From: Archangium violaceum
Lineage (GTDB): Bacteria; Myxococcota; Myxococcia; Myxococcales; Myxococcaceae
Direction: 5' to 3'
Assembly: GCF_016887565.1 (NCBI RefSeq)
Contig: NZ_CP069396.1
Location: forward strand, 3,065,001 to 3,129,000
DNA length: 64,000 nt
Under the pieces are notes generated by a model that did not search any database, had not been told where the DNA came from, and was given only the letters and a program-made list of their open reading frames with translations. Made by a program: the position numbers and the translations under genes. The number at the start of each line of letters is the position of its first letter. Position 1 is the first letter of the stretch. This document shows positions 7,404-15,118 of the stretch, piece by piece.

Positions 7404-10400
7404 ATGTCTCAGGACAGATTCCAGACCAGCCGAGAAGTGTACCACCGCATCCGCTGGGACCCCCGGTTCGACGGGCGCGAGTTCGTCATCGGCTTCGACG
7501 CACACGGCGAGACCCTGGAGGAAATTCCCTTCGTGGCCTTCGTCCCGGATGGAGAGATTCCCTGGCACCGCGTCTGGTACTTCCGGCGGGGCCACGAAAA
7601 GGTGTGGGACCGCCGCGAACGTATCGACCGGCTGCACACCCTCTCCGTCGAACCGCAGCAGGAGCCAGCACCGCCGCCGGCTCCTCCTCCCCCGCCGGCC
7701 GAAACGACTCCCCGTTTCACTTCGCTGCCGTTCTACCGCTACGACACGCGAGCCAAGGCCTGGGTCGAGGCCAAAGGGACGACCGGAGGCCTCGAAGCCC
7801 TTCCTTCTCCGGCGGAGCTCACGGTCGCGACGTTCAACGTCTTGTACGACCTGTACGACCCGGAGTTGCTCGATACGGGTCGGCGGACCTCCGCGGCGAT
7901 CTCCCTGCTGCGCTCGGTCGATGCGGACATCATCGCCCTGCAGGAAGTCACCGAGTCCTTCCTCCGTGTATTGCTCGAGAAGCAGTGGGTTCGTGAGCAC
8001 TACTTCCTTTCGGAGGGACCGTCCGCCGCCACCGTTCAGCCCTACGGACAGCTCCTCCTCTCCCGCTTCCCGTTCGCTTCGCTGAGCCAGTGCGTCTTCT
8101 CCCGTGACAAGCGCATCATCGCGGGCGAGCTCGCGCTCCCGGACGGAGCGCTCTGGGTGGCCACGCCGCACCTGACGAGCAATCGCGCTCCATCAGGCGG
8201 CGCTGCTCGAGCCGCGCAGGTCCGGACGCTCATCGACTGGGTACGGTCGCTCGGGAACGAGCAGGGTGGGGTGCCCGATGTCCTGCTGGTGGGGGACTTC
8301 AACTTCGGCGACGACGCGCCCGAGGCCCAGGACTTCGAGAAAGCCGGTTTCGTCGATGCCTGGACGGCGCTGCGGCCGGGCGACGCGGGGTTCACGTTCG
8401 ATCCTTCCCGCAACACGTTGGCCGCGCTCACGACCACCTCCGGCCAACGCCAGCGCTACGACCGGGTACTCGTGCGTTCGGCATCCGGTCGGCTCGTCCC
8501 GCGCGAGGTGAGCCTCTTCGCCGAGGCGCCGCTCTCGGGCCCACCAGCTCCCGGAGGGGATGCGCTCTTCGCATCGGACCACTTCGGCTTGAGCTGTATG
8601 TTGAGTCGTGGCACCGCGTCTGTCCGGGCACCCCGGGCGCTCACGGCACCGCCCGTCCACCAGGCGGCGGTGGTGCTCATCCCCCCCGAGGACGCGTGGG
8701 CCCCCATCCAATCCCTGCGCGCGGTGCATGACTCACAGTACGAGCGCTGGATGCCGCACGTGACGCTCCTCTACCCATTCGTACCGGAGGAGTACTTCGG
8801 CGAGGCGGAGGCGCTCATCGCGGAGGCGCTCCGGGACATCGAGCCCTTCGAGGTGACGCTCTCCGGCTTCGGGCACTTCGAGCACCGCGCCAGCGTGACG
8901 GCCTGGCTCCGCCCGGAGGACCGGCCACACGGCGCGCTGAAGGCGCTCCAATCCGCGCTCGAGGTGGCGCTTCCCCACTGCGACGAGCAGGGCCGTAAGT
9001 CCGAACGGGGTTTCACACCGCACCTGAGCGTCGGGCAGCTCCCTCGCGCGGCGGCCTCCGACACCCGGCGCACATTGGCCGCATGGGAGAAGGAATGGCG
9101 CCCGCTCCGGTTCGAGGTGCGCGAGGTGTGTCTCATCAGCCGGCGTGGGGATGAGCCCTTCGAGGTGCGTCGTCGCGTGCCGCTCGGCGGGGGCAGACGC
9201 CCCGTGGGGGACTCGCTCCGGGAGGCGTTATCGGCTCGCGGCGAGGATTCATCCGACGAGGTTCGTCGAGCGCGCCAGTCGGCGGTGGCCAGGCTCGAGT
9301 CCCTGTGCACCCGGCTCGGGACGGAGCTCCACCCGTATGGCTCATATCTGCTCGGCACGGACAATGCCGGGAGCGACGTGGACGCGGTGGCGATCGGGCC
9401 CGCGAGCCTGTCTCGCGAGGACTTCGCGCATGCGCTGGCCTCACTGCTGGCCGAGCAGGGCGGAGCCACGAGCGCGCGCTTCGTGGCCGATGCCGCCATC
9501 CCCATGGTGAAGCTGGTGCTCGACGGCGTGCACTTCGACGTGTCGTACGCGCGCCGGCCCGAGGGCGTGGAGCCCTGCCCTCCCGCGGAGTTGCTGGAGC
9601 TGCATGGCGCGCAGCTGGACACCGCGAGCTTCCGCTCGGTCAACGGCTGGACCGACACGCGGGCGCTGCTCGACTGTGTGGAGCGGGAAGGGGCGGGACC
9701 CGAGCGCTTCCGCACGGTGCTGCGCGCCGTGAAGGCCTGGGCCAAGGCTCGCGGCGTGTACTCGCACGCGCTGGGCTATCTGGGCGGATTGTCGTGGGCG
9801 GTGCTGGTGGCCTGGGCGTGCACGCGCGCGCCCCGTGAGGCCTCTCGTTCCGACAGTGGGCTGCTCGCCCATTTCTTCGAGACGTTCGCCTCCTGGCCGT
9901 GGCCCCGCCCCGTGACGCTCACTCCCGAGACGGCGCGCTACCAGCTCGGCAACCTGCGGGACATCATGCCGGTGGTCGCGCCCACGCTGCCGCCGCGCAA
10001 CTCCGCTCGCAACGTGTCGCGCTCGACGCTCCGGGTGCTGGGCGACGAGCTGGCCCGGGCTCGCGACGTGGTCCGGCGGGCACGTACCGCGGACTCGATG
10101 GCGGCCTGGGACGCGCTGTTCGAGCCGGCGGACCTCGACGGGGAGATGCCCATACGCCTGGTGGTCTCCGTCGAGGCGCCTTCATCCGAGGCGCGCGAGG
10201 CGGCCGCGGGTTGGGTGCTCGGACACCTCACGGCACTGGTGTACCGGATGGAGTCCGACCGCAGGCTCTTCGCCCGGCCCTTCCCGAACGCGCGGCCCGA
10301 AGGCCCCTTCGTCATCGGCCTCTCCTCGAGAGGTCTTGATGGCGCCGAGGCCCTCTCCGCACGCCCTGGAAGCGCGCTCGCGCGGACGGTGGAGGATTTC

Positions 10401-10472
10401 CGCGCGTCCTTCCAGGAGTGGAGCCACCGCCCGCCCGGTGCGTCGCTCTCCGTCGAGCTCGCCCCGCGTTGA
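7404..10472 (+). CDS. RNA-repair type fusion: MJ1316 (DUF504) + EEP nuclease + 2H phosphoesterase + poly(A) polymerase-like nucleotidyltransferase
   Basis: This 1022-residue protein joins four domains. Residues 1-80 match the MJ1316/DUF504 pattern (REVYHRIRWDPRF, HRVWYFRRG). A Pro-rich linker follows. Residues 135-397 form an endonuclease/exonuclease/phosphatase domain with TFNVLYD, the metal-binding Glu in LQEVTE, GDFNF and the terminal SDHFG. Residues 420-610 are a LigT-like 2H domain with HVTLL near 452 and HLSVG near 540. From about 645 a nucleotidyltransferase has GSYLLGTDNAGSDVDAVAIG, followed by a central domain with NVSRSTLRV as in eukaryotic nuclear poly(A) polymerases and a C-terminal RNA-binding-like region. 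Such combinations have been proposed to repair cleaved or damaged RNA ends. ATG 7404 was chosen because it starts the MJ1316 domain and has GAGG upstream; the frame is open back into the MITE. Confidence 0.85.
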   Translation: MSQDRFQTSREVYHRIRWDPRFDGREFVIGFDAHGETLEEIPFVAFVPDGEIPWHRVWYFRRGHEKVWDRRERIDRLHTLSVEPQQEPAPPPAPPPPPAETTPRFTSLPFYRYDTRAKAWVEAKGTTGGLEALPSPAELTVATFNVLYDLYDPELLDTGRRTSAAISLLRSVDADIIALQEVTESFLRVLLEKQWVREHYFLSEGPSAATVQPYGQLLLSRFPFASLSQCVFSRDKRIIAGELALPDGALWVATPHLTSNRAPSGGAARAAQVRTLIDWVRSLGNEQGGVPDVLLVGDFNFGDDAPEAQDFEKAGFVDAWTALRPGDAGFTFDPSRNTLAALTTTSGQRQRYDRVLVRSASGRLVPREVSLFAEAPLSGPPAPGGDALFASDHFGLSCMLSRGTASVRAPRALTAPPVHQAAVVLIPPEDAWAPIQSLRAVHDSQYERWMPHVTLLYPFVPEEYFGEAEALIAEALRDIEPFEVTLSGFGHFEHRASVTAWLRPEDRPHGALKALQSALEVALPHCDEQGRKSERGFTPHLSVGQLPRAAASDTRRTLAAWEKEWRPLRFEVREVCLISRRGDEPFEVRRRVPLGGGRRPVGDSLREALSARGEDSSDEVRRARQSAVARLESLCTRLGTELHPYGSYLLGTDNAGSDVDAVAIGPASLSREDFAHALASLLAEQGGATSARFVADAAIPMVKLVLDGVHFDVSYARRPEGVEPCPPAELLELHGAQLDTASFRSVNGWTDTRALLDCVEREGAGPERFRTVLRAVKAWAKARGVYSHALGYLGGLSWAVLVAWACTRAPREASRSDSGLLAHFFETFASWPWPRPVTLTPETARYQLGNLRDIMPVVAPTLPPRNSARNVSRSTLRVLGDELARARDVVRRARTADSMAAWDALFEPADLDGEMPIRLVVSVEAPSSEAREAAAGWVLGHLTALVYRMESDRRLFARPFPNARPEGPFVIGLSSRGLDGAEALSARPGSALARTVEDFRASFQEWSHRPPGASLSVELAPR

Positions 10473-11306
10473 CTATTCCCGGGGCTGCACGGCCGCCGCG
10501 ATGTTGGCCTGTCCGATGCCCCGGATCAGGTTCTCGGGCTGCTCGGCGTCCGAGGCCAGCACGCGGAACACGACGTGACGGGTCTCGGTGGACTCGACGG
10601 GCAGCGGGATGATGGCGCGGAGGGTCCCGGGCGCATCCGCGCTGCCACCGGGCAGGATGGACTCCGCCTGCAGGGGCTTCCACGCGATGGCCTTGTCGAG
10701 GGGATCCCACATCAGATCATCGAGCGCGATCGGCTGGTCGAGGACAGCCCAGTCGAGCCGGCCGATGCGGATGGGCGTCGGGAGGGTATTGGTGAGGCGC
10801 ACCTCCACGAAACGCTGGTCGTTGAGGATGACCGAGCCCCAATCATGTCCCACGGGAGTAATCCGGCCGATCACGCGGCCATCCCGCGTCCAGTAGAAAG
10901 GCGGGAGATCGGTCTTGCTGCCCACCGTCATTCCCGCGATGGGTTTGTCGCCGCACCACCCCACGTGCGTGAACTCCCCGGGATTCACGTAGATGCCCGA
11001 GGCGCTGTAGTCCACCGACCACGTGCCATTGGCGTTCTGCTGGTAGCTCGTGGGCAGCCCGAAATGCCCGCCCGTGTAGAAGTTGTAGACCTTCGTCGGG
11101 CCGCTGAGGGTGAAGTGCAGATCGTTGGCGGCCGTGCGCGTGGCGTTCGTGACGTCGACGTTGTAGCAGTATGCGGGGTCCACGGGAGGCCGTGGCAGGG
11201 GCGGAAGGTTCTGGCCGGGGGCCGGTGCGGCCGCGTGAGCCACGACGCCCGTGGCGACGGCGGCGAAAGCCAGGATGGATATGGCCTTGAGGGGGGATCC
11301 GCGCAT
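10473..11306 (-). CDS. Exported protein of unknown function
   Basis: The product of about 277 residues has a signal peptide (AISILAFAAVATGVVAHA) and a mature part that begins with a Pro-rich stretch (PPLPRPPVDPAYCYNVDVTN). It has beta-rich character and two or three cysteines, and no family was recognised. Wording such as YCYNVDVTNATRTAANDLHF resembles secreted beta-sandwich proteins found next to lectin-like or extracellular proteins in myxobacteria, but this is only an impression. ATG 11306 has GGAG seven bases upstream; the in-frame ATG at 11312 is too close to that site. The gene ends one base after the convergent RNA-repair fusion gene. A plausible promoter lies at 11355-11383. Confidence 0.75.
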   Translation of the reverse strand: MRGSPLKAISILAFAAVATGVVAHAAAPAPGQNLPPLPRPPVDPAYCYNVDVTNATRTAANDLHFTLSGPTKVYNFYTGGHFGLPTSYQQNANGTWSVDYSASGIYVNPGEFTHVGWCGDKPIAGMTVGSKTDLPPFYWTRDGRVIGRITPVGHDWGSVILNDQRFVEVRLTNTLPTPIRIGRLDWAVLDQPIALDDLMWDPLDKAIAWKPLQAESILPGGSADAPGTLRAIIPLPVESTETRHVVFRVLASDAEQPENLIRGIGQANIAAAVQPRE

Positions 11307-11354
11307 GTTCATGCTCCTCGCATCGCCATGAAAGTAATTCATTGGCGTGAATTC

Positions 11355-11383
11355 ATTGTCTTGCGATAGGGAGAAGAAATCAA
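11355..11383 (-). promoter_or_regulatory. Candidate sigma-70 type promoter for the exported protein gene
   Basis: Reading on the minus strand, TTGATT (11383-11378) is followed after 17 bases by GACAAT (11360-11355). Each box matches four of six consensus positions and the spacing is optimal. Transcription would start near 11348, about 40 bases before the start codon. Confidence 0.4.
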
Positions 11384-11393
11384 GACGCGCTCG

Positions 11394-11460
11394 TGTCTGG
11401 GTTTTTGTGGCCTCGGAGGCAACAGGATGTCTGTCTTTTGTGGCCCTGGAGGCAACCCGG
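11394..11460. repeat. Two-copy tandem repeat of about 33 bp
   Basis: The core TTTTGTGGCC..GGAGGCAAC occurs twice about 33 bases apart, both preceded by TGTCTG. On the minus strand, if translated in frame with the exported protein, the units would encode VASRATKDRHP and VASEATKTQTR, but they lie upstream of the preferred start and are more likely non-coding. Confidence 0.6.
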
Positions 11461-11550
11461 GGCGGCTCCCACATGTTCGGCATCGAGGACGAGCGCGGCC
11501 GGGGATGACGCAGTGTCTGTCGTCACCGACGGACGCCGCGCTCCCGCCGC

Positions 11551-12852
11551 TCAGAACGCCGCGAAGACGAGTACCTTGCCCAGTGTCTCCGCGCTTCGTC
11601 CCTCGCCCGCGAGTCCCTCGGCGAGCGTGAGGAAGCCCGGTGCTTGTTCCACGTGCTTCGCCAGGAGCTGGAAGGTCTCTACCGCCGCCCCGTCCAGTTG
11701 CTCCTGGGACCCGGCGGTGGGGGAGGGGGTGAGGCAGAGCTCAGCCACCCGGAGATGGCCCACGAGCGTCAGCCGGAGCAGTCCCACCCGCAGCGCCAGG
11801 CGGAACACGTACTCGAGCAGGCTTGGCGTGTCGGTGAAGGGGGCCCGCCAGAGTTGGTGAAGGGTGTAGTTGTGGAAGTAGAGCCGCGCCCGCTCGCCGT
11901 GCAGCGCTTCCAGGCGGTGCCACCGCTCGGCGTAGGTGCGCCAGGCCGCGTCCAGATCCGCCGGGCTGTCGTCGTCGAGCCGGAGGGACTCCAGCACGCC
12001 ACGCACCAGGGTGGTGAACCGTTCTCCACGGCCGGTTGCCATCCGCGCCTTCAGCACCGAGGTGAACAGGCCCACGCATGGGCCACCGGGGAGGCTCAGT
12101 CCGCCGAAGTCCTGGTGCACGGCTTCCAGTACCTCCGGGGACTCGAAGCGCTGGAGCTCCTCGCTCAACCGTGCCTCGCTCTCGGCGCGGGCCTCACCCT
12201 GGAAGGACTCCGTTCCTCGGAAATAGAAGTCGTCCAGTCCGTGGGCCAGCTGCCCCAGCATCGCGAGCCGCGAGGCCAGTGGATACTCGCGCCGGTGCAC
12301 CAGCCGCAGCAGCGCCGCGCGCACCGTCTCCGCGTGGAAGGTGTACGCGTCCTCCCCGTCCACCCGGACGTCCCTCGCCGCCTCCGGCCGGGGGACGTAC
12401 TGTGACAGAGCGAGGGCGGGCTCCGGCTCCACCGCGTCCTCTTCCAGCAGGCACTGGCGCGCCACCTCTGGACAGGCGAGCGTCCCCGAGATCTCCACCC
12501 GCTCGCCCCACCTCGTGACGACACGCGGGAAGTTGGCGCAGATGTCCGGCAGCACGGCCTCCCCGTGGCGGCGCTGGAGGGCACAGAGCCGCTCCGTGTC
12601 CAGGAAGGGGCAGTGCCCGTCCGGACGCATCTGGATGAAGGCTCGCTCCGAGAGAGGCCCGCCGGGATTCGTGAGGAGGTGCTGGTGCAGGTGCGCCGCG
12701 TCTTCCGGGCTGTTCGCCACCGCCTCCTGCATCTTGCGCAGATGTGCCTCGCCCACCGGCACCTTGAGCCCCGTGCAGCAGGTGTCCTCACAGCGCTCCG
12801 CGATGCAGCGGAAACGCGTCATGTAGCGCAGCAGGGTGGGCTCGGTGGACAT
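11551..12852 (-). CDS. fliB: FliB-like lysine-N-methylase family protein
   Basis: The 433-residue product has the cysteine cluster FRCIAERCEDTCC at residues 11-23, then CPFLD and CALQ with further cysteines (ICANFPR, LACPEVARQCL). This is the Cys-rich N-terminal pattern of FliB, which methylates flagellin lysines in enterobacteria and probably binds a metal or Fe-S cluster. The length of about 430 fits the family. ATG 12852 begins the conserved part; a longer frame lacks homology. It is divergent from the glycosidase gene with 79 bases between starts. Gliding myxobacteria lack flagella, so the substrate here is unknown. Confidence 0.75.
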   Translation of the reverse strand: MSTEPTLLRYMTRFRCIAERCEDTCCTGLKVPVGEAHLRKMQEAVANSPEDAAHLHQHLLTNPGGPLSERAFIQMRPDGHCPFLDTERLCALQRRHGEAVLPDICANFPRVVTRWGERVEISGTLACPEVARQCLLEEDAVEPEPALALSQYVPRPEAARDVRVDGEDAYTFHAETVRAALLRLVHRREYPLASRLAMLGQLAHGLDDFYFRGTESFQGEARAESEARLSEELQRFESPEVLEAVHQDFGGLSLPGGPCVGLFTSVLKARMATGRGERFTTLVRGVLESLRLDDDSPADLDAAWRTYAERWHRLEALHGERARLYFHNYTLHQLWRAPFTDTPSLLEYVFRLALRVGLLRLTLVGHLRVAELCLTPSPTAGSQEQLDGAAVETFQLLAKHVEQAPGFLTLAEGLAGEGRSAETLGKVLVFAAF

Positions 12853-12931
12853 GGAGTGTCCGGAGTCTACCCTCACTCGGAGCCAACCCGGCTTCTGGCC
12901 CGGCGGGTCGGCTACTCTTCCCGCGGCTCCC

Positions 12932-14170
12932 ATGGACGACATCGCCTATACCCGCGCCAGGAACCTGCTGTCGGACTCCGTCACCGAGGACGGTTTCCTG
13001 GCCAGCCTCACGCCCACCACCAACTACCGGCGCATCTGGGCCCGGGATGGAATCGTCTGCGGCCTCGCCGGTCTGCTGGCCGGAGAGGCCCGTCTGGCCG
13101 AGGCACTGAAACACACCCTCGAGACCCTCGCCGCCCACCAGTCTCCTCTGGGGCACATTCCCTCCAACGTCCACGAGGAGGCCGGCACGCGCCGGGTGAG
13201 CTTTGGCGGCCTCGCGGGCCGGGTGGACACGGTGCCGTGGTTCATCATTGGCGTGTGCCAGTACGCCCACTTCACGGGAGACGGCTCCTTCTCCCGTGCC
13301 CTGCTGCCCGCGTTGCGCAAGGGGTTGCAGCTCCTCCAGGCCTGGGAGTTCAACGAGCGAGGTCTGGTGTACGTGCCCCAGTCCGGTGACTGGGCCGACG
13401 AGTACATCCTCCATGGCTACGTGCTCTACGATCAGGTGCTGCGGCTCTGGGCCCTGCGCTGCTTCGCGGACCACTTCGAGGAGCCAGCCGTGGCCGAGCA
13501 GGCCGCCCGGCTCACCCGGCTCATCCAGACCAACTACTGGCCCGTGCCGGAGGCTTCACGAGATGCGGTGTACCACCCCAGGGCGTACGACCTGGCCCTG
13601 GAAGGGCAGGGGCCGAGGTCCTACTGGCTGAGTGCCCTGACACCGGGCGGCTACGATACGAAGTTCGATCTGCTGGCCAACGCGTTGTGTGTGCTGCTGC
13701 GGCTGGGCGAGGCCGGGCAGGACGCTCGGCTGTCCGCGCATGCGCGGCGACTCGCGGAGCCGCCCACGGGACTGTTGCCCTCGTTCTGGCCGAGCATCCT
13801 TCCGGGCGAGGAGGGCTGGAGCGCGCTCCAGGCCAACTGCCGCTATGGCTTCCGGAACACCCCGGGCGAGTTCCACAACGGTGGCATCTGGCCGGTGTGG
13901 AACGGCTGGTGGGGCGCGGCGCTGTGCGTCCTGGGCGAGCGGGAGCGGGCCCGGGAACTGCTGTCGTCCATCCACCGGCTCAACCAGCTGGATGCCGAGG
14001 GCTCCGAGTGGGGCTTCTATGAGAACTTCCATGCGCGGACGGGCCAGCCGCTGGGGACGCGCGTCTGCACCTGGAGCTCCGCCGGGGCCGTGTTGCTGCA
14101 CCACTTCCTGGAGGGGAAGTCCCTCTACTTCGGTGAGGCGTCCTCCTGCCCACCCGGTCCGCGATCATGA
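12932..14170 (+). CDS. Six-hairpin glycosidase (GH100 invertase or amylo-1,6-glucosidase-like)
   Basis: The 412-residue protein has the fold signatures of (alpha/alpha)6-barrel glycosidases: RIWARDG near residue 35 supplies an Asp in a typical catalytic position, and SGDWADEYILHGYVLYDQV near 155 and FHNGGIWPVWNGWW near 315 are also present. Bacterial homologues are labelled as neutral/alkaline invertases (GH100) or glycogen-debranching-type glucosidases; I cannot separate these from sequence alone. Its stop overlaps the start of a PfkB sugar kinase, and this coupling favours a route in which the released sugar, possibly fructose from sucrose, is phosphorylated at once. Confidence 0.75.
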   Translation: MDDIAYTRARNLLSDSVTEDGFLASLTPTTNYRRIWARDGIVCGLAGLLAGEARLAEALKHTLETLAAHQSPLGHIPSNVHEEAGTRRVSFGGLAGRVDTVPWFIIGVCQYAHFTGDGSFSRALLPALRKGLQLLQAWEFNERGLVYVPQSGDWADEYILHGYVLYDQVLRLWALRCFADHFEEPAVAEQAARLTRLIQTNYWPVPEASRDAVYHPRAYDLALEGQGPRSYWLSALTPGGYDTKFDLLANALCVLLRLGEAGQDARLSAHARRLAEPPTGLLPSFWPSILPGEEGWSALQANCRYGFRNTPGEFHNGGIWPVWNGWWGAALCVLGERERARELLSSIHRLNQLDAEGSEWGFYENFHARTGQPLGTRVCTWSSAGAVLLHHFLEGKSLYFGEASSCPPGPRS

Positions 14171-15114
14171 GCACAGAGGATGGGGACGAGGTGTACGGCC
14201 TGGTTGCCGCCGGTGAGCTGCTGGTGGATCTCATCAGTCAGGAGTCGGCCGGGAATCTCGGGCAGGCACGCACCTTCGAGCGCTTCCAGGGGGGCAGTCC
14301 CTCCAACCTGGCCGCCAACATGGCGCGTCTGGGTCAGCGGGTCGCCGTGGTGTCCTGCGTGGGCAACGACTCCCTGGGCACGTATCTGCGGGAGCAGGTG
14401 GCCGCCACGGGCGCCGACACCCGCTACATCGCCATCGATTCCGTGGCGCCCACCAGTCTGGTGGTGGTGTCCCGCTCCGAGGGCACGCCCGATTTCGTCG
14501 CCTACCGGGGGGCCGATGCTCAGCTCCAACCCCACCATCTCCCCCAGGAGCTGTTGCGGCGATGTGCCGTGCTCCACACCACCTGCTTCGCCCTGAGCCG
14601 CGAGCCGGCGCGCTCCTCCCTCCTGGATGCGGCCCGTGGAACGGTGGAGGCCGGGGGCCAGGTGAGCCTCGACGTGAACTACGCCCCCCGCATCTGGCCC
14701 GATCGGCACGAGGCGCTCGAGGTGGTGTCCGCCTGGTGCTCGCGACGGGCGCTGGTGAAGGCCAGCGGGGATGACGTGGAGCGGCTCTTCGGAACGGGCG
14801 CGCTCACGCCGGAGCGGGCCCTCGATGCCTTCCACGAGATGGGGGCCTCCCTGGTCTGTCTGACGCTCGGAAAGGAGGGCAGCCTGATCTCCACGCGGTG
14901 CGGCGAGACGCCCATTCGCCTCCCGAGCAGGCCCGTCCAGGTCGTCGACGCCACGGGGGCCGGCGATGCGTACTGGGCCGGCTTCCTGACCGCGTGGTTG
15001 CGCGGTCATCCTCCGGAACTGTGCGGGAAGGCGGGCGGAAACCTCGCGGCTCTCAAGCTCGAGCGGCTCGGACCCCTGCCGGCGAGCCTCCCCGAGTCGG
15101 TCTTGTTCGGATAG
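14167..15114 (+). CDS. PfkB-family carbohydrate kinase (probable fructokinase)
   Basis: The 315-residue protein has the N-terminal PfkB motif FERFQGGSPSNLAANMARLG and the C-terminal ATP-binding/anion-hole motif DATGAGDAYWAGF with the catalytic Asp. Family members phosphorylate fructose, 2-keto-3-deoxygluconate, ribose or similar sugars. Its ATGA overlap with the upstream glycosidase gene suggests that its substrate is the product of that enzyme. It ends four bases before the stop of the convergent peptidase gene. Confidence 0.85.
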   Translation: MSTEDGDEVYGLVAAGELLVDLISQESAGNLGQARTFERFQGGSPSNLAANMARLGQRVAVVSCVGNDSLGTYLREQVAATGADTRYIAIDSVAPTSLVVVSRSEGTPDFVAYRGADAQLQPHHLPQELLRRCAVLHTTCFALSREPARSSLLDAARGTVEAGGQVSLDVNYAPRIWPDRHEALEVVSAWCSRRALVKASGDDVERLFGTGALTPERALDAFHEMGASLVCLTLGKEGSLISTRCGETPIRLPSRPVQVVDATGAGDAYWAGFLTAWLRGHPPELCGKAGGNLAALKLERLGPLPASLPESVLFG

Positions 15115-15118
15115 CCGG

